DNA of 64,000 nucleotides from Salminus brasiliensis (taxonomy: Eukaryota; Chordata; Actinopteri; Characiformes; Bryconidae), in contig NC_132901.1 in NCBI RefSeq assembly GCF_030463535.1, positions 2,382,216 to 2,446,215 on the forward strand, in the 5' to 3' direction. The notes beneath the pieces were generated by a model. The model was not told the DNA's origin. It searched no databases and was given only the letters and a program-made list of their open reading frames with translations. This document shows positions 9,653 through 20,805 of the stretch, one piece after another. The stretch's first letter is position 1. Every line of letters begins with the position of its first letter. A program made the position numbers and the translations under genes.

Positions 9653-10185
9653 TCATTTTTTCCGTAACTCATCATGACCGAGGTTAGATGGATCAGTTAC
9701 ACCATCCCAGGGTATAGTGCGAGCTCGCTCATTTGTGCCGCTTTTGTCTAGCAGGAATCGGACCTGTACTCCTGGCCCAACTGCCACGTTTGACTCATAT
9801 TCGTAAATGTCGTAATCGTTAGACAAAACCTGACTAGCGTTTATCTTAAAATACACACTCCATTGGAATGTTTTGTATCCATTATTAGAATCTTGTGAGC
9901 TTCTGTAGAATCCCACCCAGGAGTTGTGAAATCTAGTTTTCCAGTCACTGAAGGTCTTTCTGATGAAGAGTCGAGCGCAGGCGTGGCCGTCTTTAGTGAA
10001 AAGCTGCAGGCTGGCGTCAAAACCTTTGATCTCAGTAGGAAGAGCGCCATTGGCCTCGTCGAACTCTCGGCCTACCCAGATCACTTCGTTGTTGGTAGTC
10101 AGAAGCTTTACTTGAAGGCCAGAATTTAGGACTGTCTTAGTGTCAGTGGTTCCAAACGTTCTTCCATCCAGGAGGTGCACTTTGC
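9653..10185 (-). CDS. Terminal exon of an unrecognised protein gene
   Basis: About 177 codons open to a stop at 9653-9655. No in-frame ATG exists near the left end of the protein. The frame is closed by an upstream TGA, and a pyrimidine tract ending in TTTTAAG (10186 and upstream) looks like a splice acceptor. I therefore read this as the last exon of a multi-exon gene whose earlier exons I could not find. The encoded segment begins LLDGRTFGTT and contains VIWVGREFDE, a Trp/Tyr-rich core (NSWVGFYRSS, KTFQWSVYFK) and GPGVQVRFLLDKSG. Alternating hydrophobic and polar residues suggest a beta-rich globular domain. I cannot name the family. The long frame and non-repetitive composition in a repeat-rich area favour a real exon, though it may be a remnant. 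Confidence 0.55.
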
Positions 10186-10570
10186 TTAAAATATTGAGAA
10201 GAATGTTTAATCTTAAACTTCATACCTCTCACAGTTCAGTTCATGTCATCAGTTCATCTATTTATGGGAACAGATACTGAAATGAGGCTTTTGGGGGAGC
10301 AAGGGTGCTTTGGTCATCACTGCCTGTTTCTACCAGCACTTCACAACAGCAGCAATGTAGCCAACAACTTAACTGATTGTAAGTAACACTGGTCAGACAG
10401 CAGAGGGCGCCGAAACCACACTGATGACTCACTTGAAGGGAGCATAACAAGCTCTATCAAAAAAGAAAAGTATGTGGACGGAAAATGTCAACTCTGTCAT
10501 TTATCATTTAGTCCTCCTTTATTGATTCATGTATGGAAAAGTGCACAAAGCATGAGTATTCACACAGATA
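10186..10570. other. Spacer, no exon identified
   Basis: I looked here on the minus strand for an upstream exon of the gene ending at 9653. One 62-codon frame (10262-10450) has no signal peptide or match to anything known and is probably chance. Confidence 0.35.
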
Positions 10571-10575
10571 CACAC

Positions 10576-11030
10576 TGATCAGCCATAACATTAGTACCAC
10601 TCACAGGTGCAGTGAATGACATTGATGATTTGGTTCCAATGGCTCTGGTCAAAGAGTGGATCTATATATTAGGCAGCAGGTGATCAGTCAATTCTTGAAG
10701 ATGATGGACAAGCGTACAAATCTGAGACACTTTGTCAAGAACCAAACTGTGTTGTAAGTTCTAGACGACTGGGTCAGAACATCTCCAAAACATCAGGCAG
10801 GTCTTGTTTTGGTTGCTAGTATGCAGTGGTCAGTACCTAGCAAAAGTGATCCAAGGAAGGACAACCTTACAACCTACAGGACTTAAAGTTCTAGTCTTGG
10901 TGCCACACACCACAGGACACCTTCAGAGGTGTTGTGGAGTCCATGCCTTGAACGGGCAGATCTATTGTTGAGGCTGGACCTACTCAATATTGTGGAATAT
11001 TGATATTGGTACTAATGTTATGTCTAATTG
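10576..11030. mobile_element. MITE of the GATCAGCCATAACATTA family
   Basis: Terminal inverted repeats of about 23 bp: gatcagccataacattagta on the left, and its inverse with one change on the right (about 11008-11030). Another full copy lies at 33703-34075 and a left-end fragment at about 41490. There is no transposase. It is a non-autonomous DNA transposon. Confidence 0.8.
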
Positions 11031-11094
11031 ATGTATGTTGTACTACATGATTAACCGAGGCACTTAATATGAAATGGGATTAAAGACTTTTGTT

Positions 11095-11290
11095 ACAATG
11101 GGTTCTTTGAGCAATGCCACAGAAGAACCATTTTTGATTCTATCAAGAACCATGTTCATAATAGAGATGTTTAAATGTGAAGAACCTTAAAATCAGCTGC
11201 ATGAAATAAAAGGTTCTTTCTACTCAAAAGATGTTTTTTTTAGGGAGGCCAAAGTGGTTCTTCTGTGGCACTGATCAAAGAACCCATTGT
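11095..11290. mobile_element. Palindromic MITE, 36-bp arms
   Basis: The left arm (11095-11130, acaatgggttctttgagcaa) and right arm (11255-11290) are inverse copies with about one mismatch, around an AT-rich centre. It is a short foldback element without coding capacity. Confidence 0.8.
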
Positions 11291-11814
11291 TGCATCTTCA
11301 TTTTCAAGACTGAAACCAGTTCACAGTTTCCAGAAGCCAGATTTTTGGTGGTCTAAGCTAGTCTTCGATGGTCAAGGTGGTGGAAAAGCTGGTCATCCAG
11401 CTCTCCACTTTTTCCCAAGGAACAGTGACAGAAAAAAGTCTGGACGCTCGTCTTCCGTGGATCTTAAAGGATGGCGGGTCGAGCCGAGCCGTACTTGAAG
11501 CTGGAAGGGCTCTTGGTGCAGATCGGCTTTTGACCATCGCCATCAAGTATGGAGGGGCTGTCTGGTCCAGTCTTGGCTTTGTAGGCCAGAGTCAGGGTTT
11601 TAAATCTGACGCGGGCAGCAGCTACAGGAAGCTTCAGTGAAGAGAGAACGCAGCAGTGGAGAGACATGGCTGAACGATCCGTGGCGCTGTGTTGATGGTG
11701 ATGGTACGCAAAAGGAGACCAGCTAACCAGCTGAGTTACTTACTACTGTAACTTGCCTGTCAGCTAACTCTGCCATCTTGGAAAATTATACTAGTGCATG
11801 TCCAAACATGAAAG

Positions 11815-11856
<42 letters not shown>

Positions 11857-12760
11857 ATGGATCTCCTCTGTTTAGCACTCGGGCAGCACAACCAAAGTTC
11901 CCAAAAATTGACTTAAATATATATTTAAATTGGTAAATATATATATTTTTTTTATTTAAAGCGATGTTTTTTCAGTACTTTTTAAAGACACTGTTTGGCT
12001 TGTTGATACTAGTGCATCCCAAAAATGAACATACATTTTTATCATGATATTTTCACTTCTACTAGTTCTACTAGTTGATCTGTGAGGAAAGGGCTTTTTA
12101 TTCTATGTTGGCTTCATTAACAATTAGATACAAATTTCTTTTTTAGGTTGTATTCAATTCTGTCTATAACAGCTTCAGGACAGTTTTGCGATTGTTCACG
12201 TTTCTAACTATTATTTGCTATTTTTTGAGCTCTTCAGAAGAACAAAGAGAAAAGCAAATGGTTCCTGTGTTGACAGATGCTGGATGTACCAAGATGCTTT
12301 GCTGTAGGTCTTAAGGTTATTTGACACGCTACTTGAATCCTTCAGCTCAAGCTAGTTTTTGGAAAGATGCTATTTACTAAGTTACTATTTGAGTCGTATG
12401 ATCCAACCCTAGTTCAGCCTCATAACAATGGATTCCCTCACTCAGTGAATGGCCACCATGATGGTTTCTACCTTAACATACTTGTCCTTTAAACAGGCTC
12501 TGAGTTCACAGTGTCATTTGTGTCATACTCACGAGCTGAGTGTGTCCAAAGGGTCTCCTCTGTTTAGCTCTTGGGCAGCACAACCGAAGTTCCCAAAAAT
12601 GGACTTAAAGCTTTGTGGCTCAGCCTTTTCTACACATGATCTCATATGAGGGATAAGGTCCCGCCTCCCTGTTTAAAATGAATTAGCTGTTGCTATGGAC
12701 TTTCTATTGGCAGCTCCTCCTTTACTCCCTTTTCTGTTGTAGCTAAATGTAATTTTGTTA
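11291..12760. other. Repeat-rich spacer without a gene
   Basis: Contains a (TA)n run at 11818-11852. A roughly 65-bp fragment is present twice (about 11868-11930 and 12548-12612), built on ctcctctgtttagc and gggcagcacaacc. Short frames on both strands between 11265 and 11667 overlap each other in several phases and carry no recognisable domain, so I do not call them. Confidence 0.5.
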
Positions 12761-14020
12761 TTGTGAAAAGAACATACAAGGTAAACTTCAGCTGGTGCAA
12801 AATGCTGCAGCCAGGTTTCTTACTAAAACTAGAAAATTTCAGTCCAGTTCTATCAGCACTTCATTGGCTCCCAGTTAAATTCCGTATTGAATACAAAATT
12901 CTTCTATTAACATATAAGGCCCTACATGGCCTCGCTCCTGAGTACCTGCAGGATCTTATTGTATATTACGAACCATCAAGACTACTTAGATCTCAGGGTG
13001 CTGGCCTCTTACTCGTTCCCAAAATTCAGAAAACCTCAGCAGGGGGAGGAGCCTTTTCTTATAAAGCCCCCCAGCTCTGGAATAACCTTCCAGATAATGT
13101 TCGAGACTCAGACACAGTCTCAATCTTTAAATCTAAGCTAAAACCTTATATGTTTAGTTTAGCTTATGGTAATTAATGTTTCTTAGATAAGGGTTGCAGG
13201 TCCAGGGGTTCGCGGACCCAGGGAATTGTAGTACACTGAGATGCTGGAGTTGTCGTCTCACTGCTTACACGCAATCACTCAGGTTTGTTGACGGTGGAGC
13301 AGATAGATGCAGGCGTTTTCAGGGTGCTCCCGTGTCTGTGTTACCTTCTGGCTCTCTCCTTTTAATTAGGCTGTTATAATCAGACCTGCTGGAGTCGGCA
13401 GACACAATCTGATACTGCCCAATATTCTCTGATCTCCAAAAAATTCCTCTCAGAACTAACTCTTTCTTTTTACCTTCTCCGAGGAAATGGCCACCCAGCC
13501 CGACCTGCTGGAAGATTGCCCGCTGAGGTCCCCTCTACCTGCGTCAGACCAGCTGCCACCTACCAGTTCAACCAGCAGGCCCCCCACCCACCACCACCCA
13601 TAGCAGACCAGCGGCTCACCTTCCTACCACTGCTACCTGTTTAATGACCATGTTCAAACCTAAATGGACTCGTAACTATCTGCCACTATTAATATCACCA
13701 CTATTAACTAACTGCTGTATCTGGTTTGGTCATTTTTTATCAATAATGTTTAAATAGTTCTGATCAGAGGAGGACGGGTCTGGTCCCCCTTGTGAGTCTT
13801 GGTTCCTCCCAAGGTTTCTTTCTCCAGCTCTGAGGGAGTTCTTCCTCACCACTGTCGCCGTTAGCTGCTTACTGGGGATCTTTGATTCATCATGTCTTAC
13901 GTTATTTTCTTCTTTCTTCTTTGTCTCTGTCTTTTATTAATCACTATTTATGTAAAGCTGCTTTGTGACGACAACAAGTAAAAATGTATACAAATAAATC
14001 TGACTTGACTTGACTTACAT
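12761..14020 (+). mobile_element. 5'-truncated LINE (L2/CR1-type) 3' end
   Basis: The frame at 12763-13176 encodes the C-terminal end of a non-LTR reverse-transcriptase protein (motifs ALHWLPVKFRIEYKILLLTY, APEYLQDL, PQLWNNLPDNVRDS). A 3' UTR of about 840 bp follows, with the conserved tail taaagctgctttgtgacgac and ending in tandem GACTT units. This is the usual 5'-truncated form of a retroposed copy. No target-site duplication was established. Confidence 0.9.
12763..13176 (+). pseudogene. C-terminal remnant of LINE reverse transcriptase
   Basis: Only the last 120 or so residues of the ORF2-type protein remain. The polymerase core (YADD region) and endonuclease are absent, so the fragment is inactive. 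The N-terminal 25 residues come from unrelated upstream sequence. Confidence 0.88.
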
Positions 14021-16980
14021 CGTCTACCTTTTTCTAGATGATGATGATCTTTAGGCATTCAAGTCTTTTTTAAATATTTATTTTAGAACCAATACTGTGG
14101 TAAAGAAATAGCTATTATGAAGTTACTGGCTAAGTTAATGGCAATGAGGTTAAAAAAAATAATAATTTTACTGCTTAGTCATGAAATGGCACATCTGTAT
14201 TTCACTGAGAAAATGTGCCCCAGAACAAGACACTGACACTGAATCCCAAGTCATGCTGCTTTACCATCAGAAGCCGGAGCCGGAGAGAGCACAATTAAAA
14301 GAGAGCGCTCCCTGGGTGGGTAGATGGCTCTCTCCTCTCCTCATCACTTCCCGGTGACTGGAACATGTGTCTGTTAGCTGATGTATCAGAGCTGGGGATC
14401 TGGGGATCTGGGGCTTTCCTCTGAGCTCATTAGTTGGCTAGTATTGCTGCACTGGCGGCAGTTGGATAAGAGGCGGTGGCTGACTTCACGTGTAGCGGAG
14501 GAGGCTTGTGCTTGTCCGCACCCTCCTAGTGTTGGGAGCATTGCTAGTATTAGAGTCCTTATAGAAAATGTAGCCATTTGCTTTTTTCTAACTCCTGGGT
14601 TACCCAGCGACCCGGTGGCTAGGTACAGTAGGTAAGGCAACATTTGGGTGAAAAAATAAATACACAATCCCCTATTTTTTGGGAGTCGACTACTCAGCCA
14701 ACATGCTCATGTGGAGCTCACATGGGTAAAACGTGGGGTAGGTAGGTTTCAGGTGTGCATGGGCTCTAAATGGGTTTGTACATGTGTTGGTACTGGGCCC
14801 CATTGTTACACCTGTAGACAAAACGTTTTGGTTTCCAGTTGGGCTACCCATACAGGCCCCACATGGACATGTTAACTGGGTTGTCTGCATTACGTAGCTC
14901 CTGGTCCAACTCCAGCACAATGCATGACAGCATATAATGTCTTTCTTAACATGTTCACTGCATGATTTTGTCAGTGTTATGGAGTACAACTCTAATGTTT
15001 TGTTCTTTGGAATTCTAAGCATTTTAAAAGACTTTACTGTCCTTCATTTCTTTTTCAGGTAGATCAAGTTGCAAGAAACCACAAATGAACTTATGTGTTA
15101 CTGTAGCTAAATAGCAAAATGTGTTTCAGTTAACTAGATAAGACTGGAAATGTTGGTTTCACAAGTGCTTTGTCCACCAGCCTTATTACTGACAAACCTG
15201 ATCTTCTCAAGAAAGACTAGTCAGTATGAACCATGCCTCAAACTTTTACAAGCCTCAGAATCCATGTTATGGAGGCACATGAAGCTGGGAAAATTACGCC
15301 TGGGTGTACACCAAGGACTGGTCCAAAATTCAAAGTCTTGCGGTCATTGAGGAAGCAACAAATTCAAAGATGTTTTGAAACAATTTACAGGGCAATGTAA
15401 GTCCAGGACTGGTCCAAAATTCATCAATGTAAGTCCAGGACTGGTCCAAAATTCAGCAATGTAAGTCCAGGACTGGTCCAAAATTCATCCTCAGCATTTG
15501 GTGGAGGTGATCGCTGCTAAATTAAAATCTACAGACTACTGAGGTCACTTACTTTTTCTAGCCTGCACTGTGGATGTTTATTCAATGTGCTCAAAAAGAC
15601 ATGAAGAACTATGTGTGTGTTATTAGTTTAGTTGGGTTGTGTTTGGATCTGTATATGGTCACGTTCTTCACGAATGCTCTTAATTAGGAATGTATGCTCG
15701 GAACTGCTCTAAATGCTCTAAAATGGGGAAGTGGGCGCATCTCTTTCTAAGAAAGTCTTCAGGGCCCCTGACGTTTTTCTGGGATCTGACATCAGCATTA
15801 TTTGACCAAAAGTATCCATTTCCCCTTTAATTTGGTACAGTTTTGTCTTTCAGTCATTGGACTTGTTCAGAAATGTTTACCTTTGAGCAGAGTTTTAAAT
15901 GCAGAATTTTGTTAAAAGGTTACTGTGTATGCTTTACTATTCGGTTGTCTCGTCTGAGGAGTGGACATTTAGGGCCTTTTGGGTCTTCAGAGAAGGCCTA
16001 TTGATTTGTAGGGGGGCTAAAATTGCATGTTTAATCATTTCATATGAAAAACCAGTCATCCATGTTTGTTCTATGAACTATATGTAAGTGTTGTAGCAAT
16101 AAGCCTTATTTTATTGTTAGGTTGAGGTTCGACAAATATATAGGGTTCAAATATTCTCTAAGCCCCAGCACTGCTGTGGGTATCTGCATGATGACCAGCT
16201 GAGCAGGCTGAGCCATGTGGGAGCCGATGAAGCATGTGGATGACAGCTAGGTGCTTTAGCTGTCTTTCACTAAAGCTATGAGGACAACCAAAGCTCAGAT
16301 TAGCTCCTGCCCTCAGAAAATCGAAGGTCTGTTCCTGATGGTCCTACCTCCGACTCCTACTTAGCTTATTTAGCATAGAACGACAGGAAAAGCAAGTGAA
16401 AGCTGGTGGAGATGTGGTCTTACCTTTTTAAAAGGGTGAAGTACTCGTGGCTCGGAAAGCAATGGAGTGACCAACATGCAGCTAAAGCGACGACCAGGAG
16501 AAGACCTCCACAGTGAAAGCGAAAGTTACTCACTTCCTCAATGATTAAAAATATCAGCGACTGCAGGTAAGTGCTTAAGCTAGGCATAGTGCACTCCTGT
16601 GCACTGGAGCAACATCATGGTTGAAAAAGTAGTTGAACTTTAACCCCAACAATAAAACAATAAAAAAAACTCCAGCTACTAAACCTGTACTTCACCACAG
16701 CCCAGTTAGCTAGCCTCAGTTGGAAAAAAACTTGTTGGTTTGTTTGGTGGGATTTTGACTGATTTTTTGGGGTTTTAAGACTTTAGAATGCAAAGAAGAC
16801 CATTTTATGACATTCCATTCAGATCAATGGAGAGATTCATCTTAGACATGACATTCCTGAAATATGGGCGTGGCACCCACTAATGAATAACCCAAGAACT
16901 TCTACAATTGTCCCTTTTCAGAGGAACTGTAAATATTCTGACACTACATTTCAACACAAACTCTGGTCAGGACTTTGTCG
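14021..16980. other. Long spacer without a recognised gene
   Basis: I see no credible exon on either strand in this 3 kb. Recognisable pieces are a copy of the atgggctctaaatgggtttg / caggccccacatg MITE family at about 14695-14885 (other copies near 20340, 40600, 41745, 46235 and 51000) and a triplicated 33-bp unit at 15385-15485. The rest is unannotated single-copy-looking sequence. Confidence 0.5.
15385..15485. repeat. Three tandem 33-bp units
   Basis: Three consecutive near-perfect units containing caatgtaagtccaggactgg. A fourth, diverged half-unit lies just upstream near 15310. Confidence 0.9.
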
Positions 16981-16984
16981 GGAA

Positions 16985-17335
16985 GGTCGTTCAAAAAGCT
17001 AGCCTACTGTTAGCTGACTCTATCCATTCCAGAACCACCTCTGATGTGTGTTTGTGGCCGTTGTCCTGCTGAAACATCCAGTGGTGTCAAAGTGTCGACC
17101 CTCCAGCTGATGGTTTGAGGTCATGCTGAAGAAACTGGTATGCCTAGAGTATGCTGCTACCACCACCATGTTTAACAGATACTGCAGTGTTCTCAGGGTT
17201 GAATGCCTTACCTTTACTCTTCCAACAATAAACCACAAAAACTCAGTCTATGTCTCTTCGGACCCCAAACCTTCCCTCCAGATGGCTTTTCTTTTTCCAT
17301 GTGGCTTAGCTGGGAAAGTTAGCCCAGCTTGAAGG
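16985..17335 (-). pseudogene. Tc1-like transposase remnant
   Basis: The minus strand resembles the middle of a Tc1 transposase gene: the complement of the VxHGGGS box appears as gctgctaccaccaccatgtt at 17151-17170. Spacing and flanking motifs fit, but stops and frameshifts are frequent. It is a fragment in opposite orientation to the Tc1 remnant that follows. Confidence 0.7.
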
Positions 17336-17379
17336 GGTCGGTGTTGTATGCTTCTGCTGTATGTGGTAGCCCAAACCCA

Positions 17380-17440
17380 CAATGGTCACAGAAATAACTT
17401 AAATCTGACAAAAGTAATAATAAATAAAAATTCTATGAAA
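17380..17440. mobile_element. Inner part of a Tc1 terminal inverted repeat
   Basis: acaatggtcacagaaataac at 17382-17401 and the following AT-rich stretch are the inverse of about 18970-19012. They form the left inverted repeat of a Tc1 element whose outermost bases are lost. The last three codons and the stop of the ORF at 17433-18101 fall inside this piece. Confidence 0.75.
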
Positions 17441-18101
17441 GCGACTTGTAGGTTAGTGTGGCTCCTGATGTTCTGCCAAGAAGAAAGTTGAAGGTGTCAA
17501 GAAATCTGTCATAAACAGCAATGGCACAGTCGTTTTCTAAGATGTTCTTGGGAATACCACTCCACGTGATCCTCGCGTAGCCGTCTGAAGTGGATTTCAG
17601 CTCTATCTTCACTGGGTTCTGACCTTCACACACCTTCTCAGGATCACTAGCAGATTCGTCATGTGGGACTGTGTCATTCGCTGAGCAGAGCCAGGTTTGC
17701 TTGTGGACTTCATACCTGCCGTTGATGTTGTACCCTGCCAGACTCAGAAACCACCTCACACCCGGTTGTTCAAAGATGGTCTTGAGACGTTTGTCGTTGT
17801 GCTTCAGGTGGAAGCGGAGCTCCTCTTTGGTGAGTCTGAGTCTGGGATCGTCTGTCGCTGTCGCAGGGGAGTTCTCACTGTCAAACATGTCTGATACAAG
17901 AGCTTGTAGAACATCAAGAGGCTTCTGAAGGACCTGAACTTGCCTCAGGAGCTTTGAACTGATCTCAAAGGTTGTATTGGTCAAAGTCGCCCGCTGCCGC
18001 CTCCGCCGCTCACCGCTTGTGTAATGTACACTCTGTCTGCCCTCGTCGGATTGCTCTTCCGGACGCCAATCCGGTCTATGTCGTTCAGTGTCAGAAAGCA
18101 T
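17433..18101 (-). CDS. 222-codon ORF enclosed in a Tc1 remnant
   Basis: ATG-to-stop frame of 222 codons with no match to transposase. The N-terminal 40 residues are charged and Arg-rich (GERRRRQR). Residues about 40-75 look like an amphipathic helix ([20 protein letters not shown]). About 90-130 holds [12 protein letters not shown] and [18 protein letters not shown]. The C-terminal half has two Cys and [18 protein letters not shown] do not recognise the family and see no signal peptide. The final codons and TAG lie within a Tc1 inverted repeat, and Tc1 transposase sequence resumes within about 20 bp of the start codon. The segment is therefore either a captured host-gene fragment or an exon truncated by transposon rearrangement. 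Whether it is expressed is open. Confidence 0.5.
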   Translation of the reverse strand: MLSDTERHRPDWRPEEQSDEGRQSVHYTSGERRRRQRATLTNTTFEISSKLLRQVQVLQKPLDVLQALVSDMFDSENSPATATDDPRLRLTKEELRFHLKHNDKRLKTIFEQPGVRWFLSLAGYNINGRYEVHKQTWLCSANDTVPHDESASDPEKVCEGQNPVKIELKSTSDGYARITWSGIPKNILENDCAIAVYDRFLDTFNFLLGRTSGATLTYKSLS

Positions 18102-18111
18102 GGTCTCAGTT

Positions 18112-19060
18112 GCACGTCATGGGTCTTGCAACAGGATAATGACCCAAAACACACAGCTAAAAACACCCAACAATGGCTAAGAGGAAAACATTGGACTATT
18201 CTGAAGTGGCCTTTTATGAGCCCTGATCTAAATCCTATTGAGCATCTTTGGAAGGAGCTGAAACATGCCGTCTAGAAAAGGCACACGGAAAACACACTAC
18301 GGACAATAATGAAAATATTTCTTTTTAACTCACACATACACTCACATACAGATAAATATGTACATATGTATACATATATATATATACACACACACACAGA
18401 CACGCACGATTTCATCTCTGTATATATATATTGTATATTTGTATTTTGTATTTTTTTTTTGCTTATATTTCTACATTTTCATATTTTTATATTTTATTCT
18501 TTAACTTAAATGTAACTTATTCTATTTTTATTTTTATTTTATTTTCTTTTGCACTTTTGCACTTTACTTCATTAAGTTTTGGTTTCGTTAAGTTTAATGT
18601 AGATTTTTATTGTATAGCTTGATGTGGGCAGACTGTCAAAAAAGCATTTCACTGCAAGTTATACTGTGTATGACTATGTATGTGTCAAATAAAATTTGAT
18701 TTGATTTGATTTTGAAACTTGAGACAACTGGAGCCGTTTTCTCATGATGAGTGGGCCAATACCTGCTGAGAGGTGCAGAAGTCTTATTGACAGTTACAGG
18801 AATCGTTTGATTGCAGTGATTGGCTCAAAAGGTTGTGCAACAAAATATTAAATTAAGGGTTCCATCATTTCTGTCCAGGCCTGTTTTATGAGTTTATTTT
18901 TTAAAATAATTCTGTTGAAGCTTGGTTGAAAAGCAATGTCGGATTTTAATTTTTTTTTTTTTTTTTTTTTTTCATAGAATTTTCATGTCAGTTATTTCTG
19001 TGACCATTGTGTTTTTTCTTTTATTAACCGAGGGATACCAACAATTTTGTCCATGTCTGT
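18112..19060 (+). mobile_element. Tc1 remnant split by a LINE tail
   Basis: 18118-18275 encodes the C-terminal DDE part ([13 protein letters not shown] to [14 protein letters not shown], spacing 34). The element resumes at about 18716 with the end of the gene and runs into its right TIR, with ttctgtgaccattgtg near 18996 and the outer end near 19060. An unrelated 440-bp retrotransposon tail interrupts it. A poly(T) run at 18950-18972 lies in the TIR. Confidence 0.85.
18276..18715 (+). mobile_element. 3' end of a non-LTR retrotransposon
   Basis: AT-rich 3' UTR with the conserved tail catttcactgcaagttatac, then gtcaaataaaatttgatttg, ending in repeated GATTT units. This is characteristic of fish LINE 3' ends. 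It interrupts the Tc1 remnant, so it arrived later. Confidence 0.8.
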
Positions 19061-19189
19061 CTCTAGGTATACTTTGTAGAAGCCTTTTTGTAGGAATTAC
19101 AGAGACAAGTGGTCTTTGATACGCTCTACAAGCTTTGTACACTTGGATTTGGGTTGTTTACCTTTACTTCATGGCAGATCCTCTGATGC

Positions 19190-19455
19190 ACTGTCAGATT
19201 GGCTGGACTTTGGCTGGACTTTGGTTGGGTTACTCAAGGACATTCAGAGATGTACCCTGTAGCCACTCCAAAGTTGTTTTGGCTATGTGTCTCGGGTCAG
19301 TGTGAGTTGACCGGGAGGATGTATCTGTATTTGGCTTCGTTCATCTGTCCCTTAATCTTTACCAGTTTCCCTGCCCCTAAGAAGCACCCCATGTTTCACA
19401 GTAGGAATGCTATTAGCCAGGGGATGTATTCCCATTCATTCCTCAGGTAGAAGTG
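19190..19455 (-). pseudogene. Tc1-like transposase fragment
   Basis: The minus strand matches the middle of the intact Tc1 gene at 1424-2443 in motif order, including the stretch ahead of the catalytic core and the diverged glycine box. Stops and frameshifts are common. It is a third, independent Tc1 wreck within 2.5 kb. Confidence 0.65.
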
Positions 19456-20720
19456 AGTGGAGATACTAGGGTTTAAAAGACTTCTATAGAAGCTGAAGTA
19501 TCAACTTAAGCTTTTTACTCCAGTAAAAGTGTAAAAGTACTGGTTTCAGAATGACTTCAAGTAGAAAAGTAAAAGTAATGGAAGGAAAACAAAGGCCGAA
19601 AGCTTAGGCCACACCACAGGGGTCTTTAGTGTCCCCCCCCTCCCCAGACGTCTGCTGTGAGCTCGCTGGAGAGTGACGGGACGTGTGCAGGTGTGATGGG
19701 TCACTTATAAACCAATAGGGAGTCAGAATGGTGTCTGTTTATTCTTCTCATCCAACCACGATCAGACTCACACTTTCCGGATGGAGAGATTTATCTGGAG
19801 AGGGTTTTTATTGATGATGAACTGGAATGAAAACAAAGGGAAATGAAATTGGAGGAACGAGGCTGTTTTTAAAATGTAAGGAGTAGAAAGTTCTGATAAT
19901 TGGGGGGAAATGTAAGGAGTAGAAGTAAAAAGTCGCTGAAAAATAAAGAATGACTCCAGTAAAGTTTCGATAACCAACATTTCTACTTAAGTACGATAAC
20001 AAAGTATTCATTACTTACTTAAGTAGTAATACTACTTACTACTAGCTCTTGGGTATAATAGGGTAGAGGTTGATGGTTTTGCTGGTCTACCAGCTAGACA
20101 GTCCAAGCTGGTTGAGCAGCATGTCCAAGGTGGCCACACTGGTCCAGCAGAATGACAATCTTGACCATCAAACTGAAATGAAAGCAGTTTAAAAGCAGAT
20201 AAAAACTGGTCAACCAACTTATAGGGTATAGGGATGACCAGCTTTTCAACCACCTTGACCCTCAAAGACCAGCTTTTGGTCCTGAGCTGGATCTTGGTCA
20301 CGGTACTGCAGAACATCTGCCCTATAAATAAACAAGGTTCCCTAGGAAGGCCAACCTACCGTCTACTCGAGCCTGATTAGGCCATGTTTGGGACATGCTG
20401 GTGTGTTTACTGGTGGTTTGGGACCAAGATAGGACCAAGAGAGGTTAAACTCAGGCTCTGTATGGGTTGTACACTGCAAACGAGGCCTAGATGGGACCCA
20501 TGAGAGATTAAGGTGGGCTGTAACGATGGGTCTGCACACAAGTACAAACCCACTCAGAGCCCATGCCTACCTGGGGGAACCCACCTGGGGGAACCCAACC
20601 ATGTGAGCCCCACATGAGCCTGTTGGCATATTCGCTTGTGCATGTATTGACCCAAATGCAAGAATGTTGATATCAGGGTACTGGACAGTAATCAGGACAG
20701 AGCGTCTGTAGACTGTCATT
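19456..20720. other. MITE-rich spacer
   Basis: No gene is seen. 19490-20045 consists of agtaaaagtgtaaaagtact-type sequence with inverse copies toward the right, as in fish foldback elements. 20050-20330 contains repeated gaccagcttt/agctggt motifs. 20340-20640 is a copy of the gtatgggttgtacactgc / gagcccatgcctac MITE family. Confidence 0.55.
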
Positions 20721-20725
20721 GTGCT

Positions 20726-20731
20726 TTTATT
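20726..20731 (-). terminator. Poly(A) signal of the 246-aa gene
   Basis: AATAAA on the minus strand, 75 bp downstream of the stop codon at 20806-20808. Position and exact hexamer fit a short 3' UTR. Confidence 0.6.
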
Positions 20732-20770
20732 GCATTTTTATCCAACAATAAAGCAAAATGTCAAAAACCA

Positions 20771-20799
<29 letters not shown>
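20771..20799. repeat. (ATG)n microsatellite
   Basis: Nine or so ATG/TGA repeats immediately downstream of the 246-aa gene's stop codon, in its 3' UTR. Confidence 0.95.
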
Positions 20800-20801
<2 letters not shown>

Positions 20802-20805
20802 ATCA

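Noticed and set aside
11265-11667. Cluster of 62-90 codon ORFs on both strands
   Set aside because: Mutually overlapping, no domain, no conservation evidence in the window.
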